DNA of 64,000 bases, taken from assembly GCF_014076495.1 (NCBI RefSeq), contig NZ_CP043575.1, positions 3,968,001 through 4,032,000 of the forward strand, in the 5' to 3' direction. The notes beneath the pieces were generated by a model, which was not told the origin of the DNA, ran no database searches, and was given only the letters and a program-made list of their open reading frames with translations. Positions within the stretch are counted from its first letter, which is position 1; the number at the start of each line of letters is the position of its first letter. This DNA comes from Comamonas koreensis (GTDB lineage: Bacteria; Pseudomonadota; Gammaproteobacteria; Burkholderiales; Burkholderiaceae_C). The translations under genes and the position numbers were made by a program. Shown in pieces: positions 62,526-64,000 of this stretch.

Positions 62526-62541
62526 ACCCTTTGGCTGAGCT

Positions 62542-63984
62542 TTAGGCGCCCGGCTTCATCCAATCGGCATGCCAGCCGCCCCCCAGCTCCTGGATGAGTT
62601 GGGCCGCTGCCAGTTGCTGGTTCAGCTGCAGCTGGATCAAGGATCGACGTGCCGACAGCGCTGTGGCCTGGGCGGTGACCACATCGGTATAGGGCACCTG
62701 GCCTTCCTTGTAGCGGTTGAGCATCTGCTGCTCGACCTTCTCGGCAGAATCGAGGCTTTGCTGCAGCAGCGGCTTTTGGGCATTGAGCGCCGCCACATTG
62801 CTCAGCACATCTTCGACCGCCTGGAACGCCGCCAGCACCGACTGGCGGTAGCTGGCCGTGCGGGCCGCATGCGCGGCGCGGGCCGAATCGACCTGCGCGG
62901 TGGTGGCGCCGGCGTTGAAAATGCTCTGGCTCAGCGATGCGCCCAGCGACCACAGCAGGCCCGAGGCGCTGAACAGGTTGCCGATGTTCGACCCCGAGCG
63001 GTTCAACGAGCCGCTCAGGCCCAGGCTCGGGTAGTAGGCCGCCTGGGCCACGCCGATCTGGGCATTGGCAGCAGCCACCGCGCGCTCGGCAGCGGCAATG
63101 TCGGGCCGGCGCTCCAGCAGGGTCGATGGCACCACGCCCGGAATCTCGGGCACGGTCACGTTCCAGGCGGCGGGCGGCAGGTCAAACTGCGCCGGCGCCT
63201 GGCCCGTCAACACGGCAATCGCATGCTCGTAGGTCTGGCGCGACTGGCGCAGGGACTCCACGCTGGCCTGGGTATTGGTTAACGTGGTCTGCGCCTGCAG
63301 CACTGCCGTGCGCGCCTCCACCCCCACGTCGTAGCGGTTCTGGGCAATCAGCAGGCTGCGCTGGTAACCCTCGATCGATTGCAGCAGGATCTGCATCTCG
63401 GCATCGGCCTCGCGCAGGCGGAAATAGTTCTGCACCAGGCTGCCCACGGCCGACAGGCGCGCAGCGGCCAGATCGGCTTCGCTCGCCTGGGCACTGCTTT
63501 GGGCGGCGCTCACCGATTCGCGCAGGCGGCCCCACAGGTCTGCATCCCAGGCGGCGCTGATGCCCAGCGAGGCACTGCCATTGCTGCTGGACTGGCTGCC
63601 ACCCTGGCGCGTCTGGCCCAGGCTGCCACTGACGGTCGGCAGCAAGCCGGCCTGCTCCACGCGCAACGCGGCCTGGGCTTGCTGCACAGCGGCAGCAGCC
63701 GCGGCAATGTTCTGGTTGTGCACCTGCACCCGGGCAGCGAGCTGGTTGAGCGGCTCGTCCGCAAACAGCGTCCACCAGTCGCCCCGGTCCACCGCATCGT
63801 TGGGCTGGGCGCTTTGCCACAGCGCGCCCGCTTCCTTGAAGCTGGCTGGCGCTGGCGTGGCGGGCACCTGGTAGACGGGGGCCACCGAGCAGGCGCTCAA
63901 GAGCCCTGCGCAGCATAGCGCCAGCGCCAGGCTGCGCAGCAGGGGGGCACGAAAAGAATAGGAAAGATCAAGAGAAGGCGTCAT
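62542..63984 (-). CDS. Efflux RND transporter outer-membrane lipoprotein (NodT/OprM family)
   Basis: A 480-residue protein. The lipoprotein signal ends LLSAC-S (Cys32, lipobox LSAC), followed by PVYQVPATPAPASF. Two homologous halves with long periplasmic helices follow (NQNIAAAAAAVQQAQAALRVEQAGLLPTVSG and ERRPDIAAAERAVAAANAQIGVAQAAYYPSLGLSG), the TolC-fold repeat. It forms the exit duct of a tripartite multidrug or metal pump. It is on the minus strand at the window edge, so the RND pump and adaptor genes probably lie just to the right in the same operon. Confidence 0.92.
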   Translation of the reverse strand: MTPSLDLSYSFRAPLLRSLALALCCAGLLSACSVAPVYQVPATPAPASFKEAGALWQSAQPNDAVDRGDWWTLFADEPLNQLAARVQVHNQNIAAAAAAVQQAQAALRVEQAGLLPTVSGSLGQTRQGGSQSSSNGSASLGISAAWDADLWGRLRESVSAAQSSAQASEADLAAARLSAVGSLVQNYFRLREADAEMQILLQSIEGYQRSLLIAQNRYDVGVEARTAVLQAQTTLTNTQASVESLRQSRQTYEHAIAVLTGQAPAQFDLPPAAWNVTVPEIPGVVPSTLLERRPDIAAAERAVAAANAQIGVAQAAYYPSLGLSGSLNRSGSNIGNLFSASGLLWSLGASLSQSIFNAGATTAQVDSARAAHAARTASYRQSVLAAFQAVEDVLSNVAALNAQKPLLQQSLDSAEKVEQQMLNRYKEGQVPYTDVVTAQATALSARRSLIQLQLNQQLAAAQLIQELGGGWHADWMKPGA

Positions 63985-64000
63985 GGCGTATCAGTGTTCC

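Overview
The window is GC-rich bacterial chromosome with a cryptic prophage. The overall protein style suggests a betaproteobacterium of the Comamonadaceae, Comamonas-like. This rests on the Bug-type tricarboxylate-transporter binding protein, the xseB-ispA-dxs block, the hemC-hemD-hemX-hemY block and a type-2 argC. The genus is inference; no marker gene was compared.

Left part (1-22300): the 3' end of tolA; a four-gene minus-strand catabolic cluster (cupin dioxygenase, two SDR dehydrogenases, Bug binding protein) behind a 34-bp dyad; uppP; an orphan ABC ATPase; argC; a LysR regulator; chrA next to a LysR gene that has lost its DNA-binding half; the molybdate system modE<>modABC with a perfect ModE-type palindrome and a helically phased half-site array; an OmpA-like protein; a TRAP transporter (dctQM facing dctP); and the isoprenoid operon xseB-ispA-dxs.

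Middle part (22600-44100): a Rieske oxygenase with a promoter-hairpin leader, a DMT exporter, a mercaptopyruvate-type sulfurtransferase, a secreted trypsin-like protease with three C-terminal repeats, an SMR pump, ppc, hemCDXY, cytochrome b561 with two YceI proteins, valS, galU, a TusA-like protein, a NUDIX hydrolase, cysM and tRNA-Leu(CAA).

Phage part (44105 to about 59900): a minus-strand lambdoid-type element. The order of transcription is CI/S24 repressor (plus strand), operators, small early genes, O-like and P-like replication proteins and a Q-like zinc protein. A gene-poor gap follows, then tail tube, tail chaperones with a -1 frameshift site, a 1665-residue tape measure, tail-tip and fibre proteins, a glycine-rich protein, an SGNH hydrolase, holin, SAR-like endolysin, and Rz with nested Rz1. 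No terminase, portal, capsid, connector, integrase or recombination genes are visible. It is therefore either a deleted prophage or a tailocin-like tail-plus-lysis module. The right arm (59900-61450) is AT-richer and nearly gene-free.

Right end (61458-64000): a NUC1-family nuclease and a NodT/OprM-type efflux outer-membrane lipoprotein, which is probably the last gene of an RND operon lying beyond the window.
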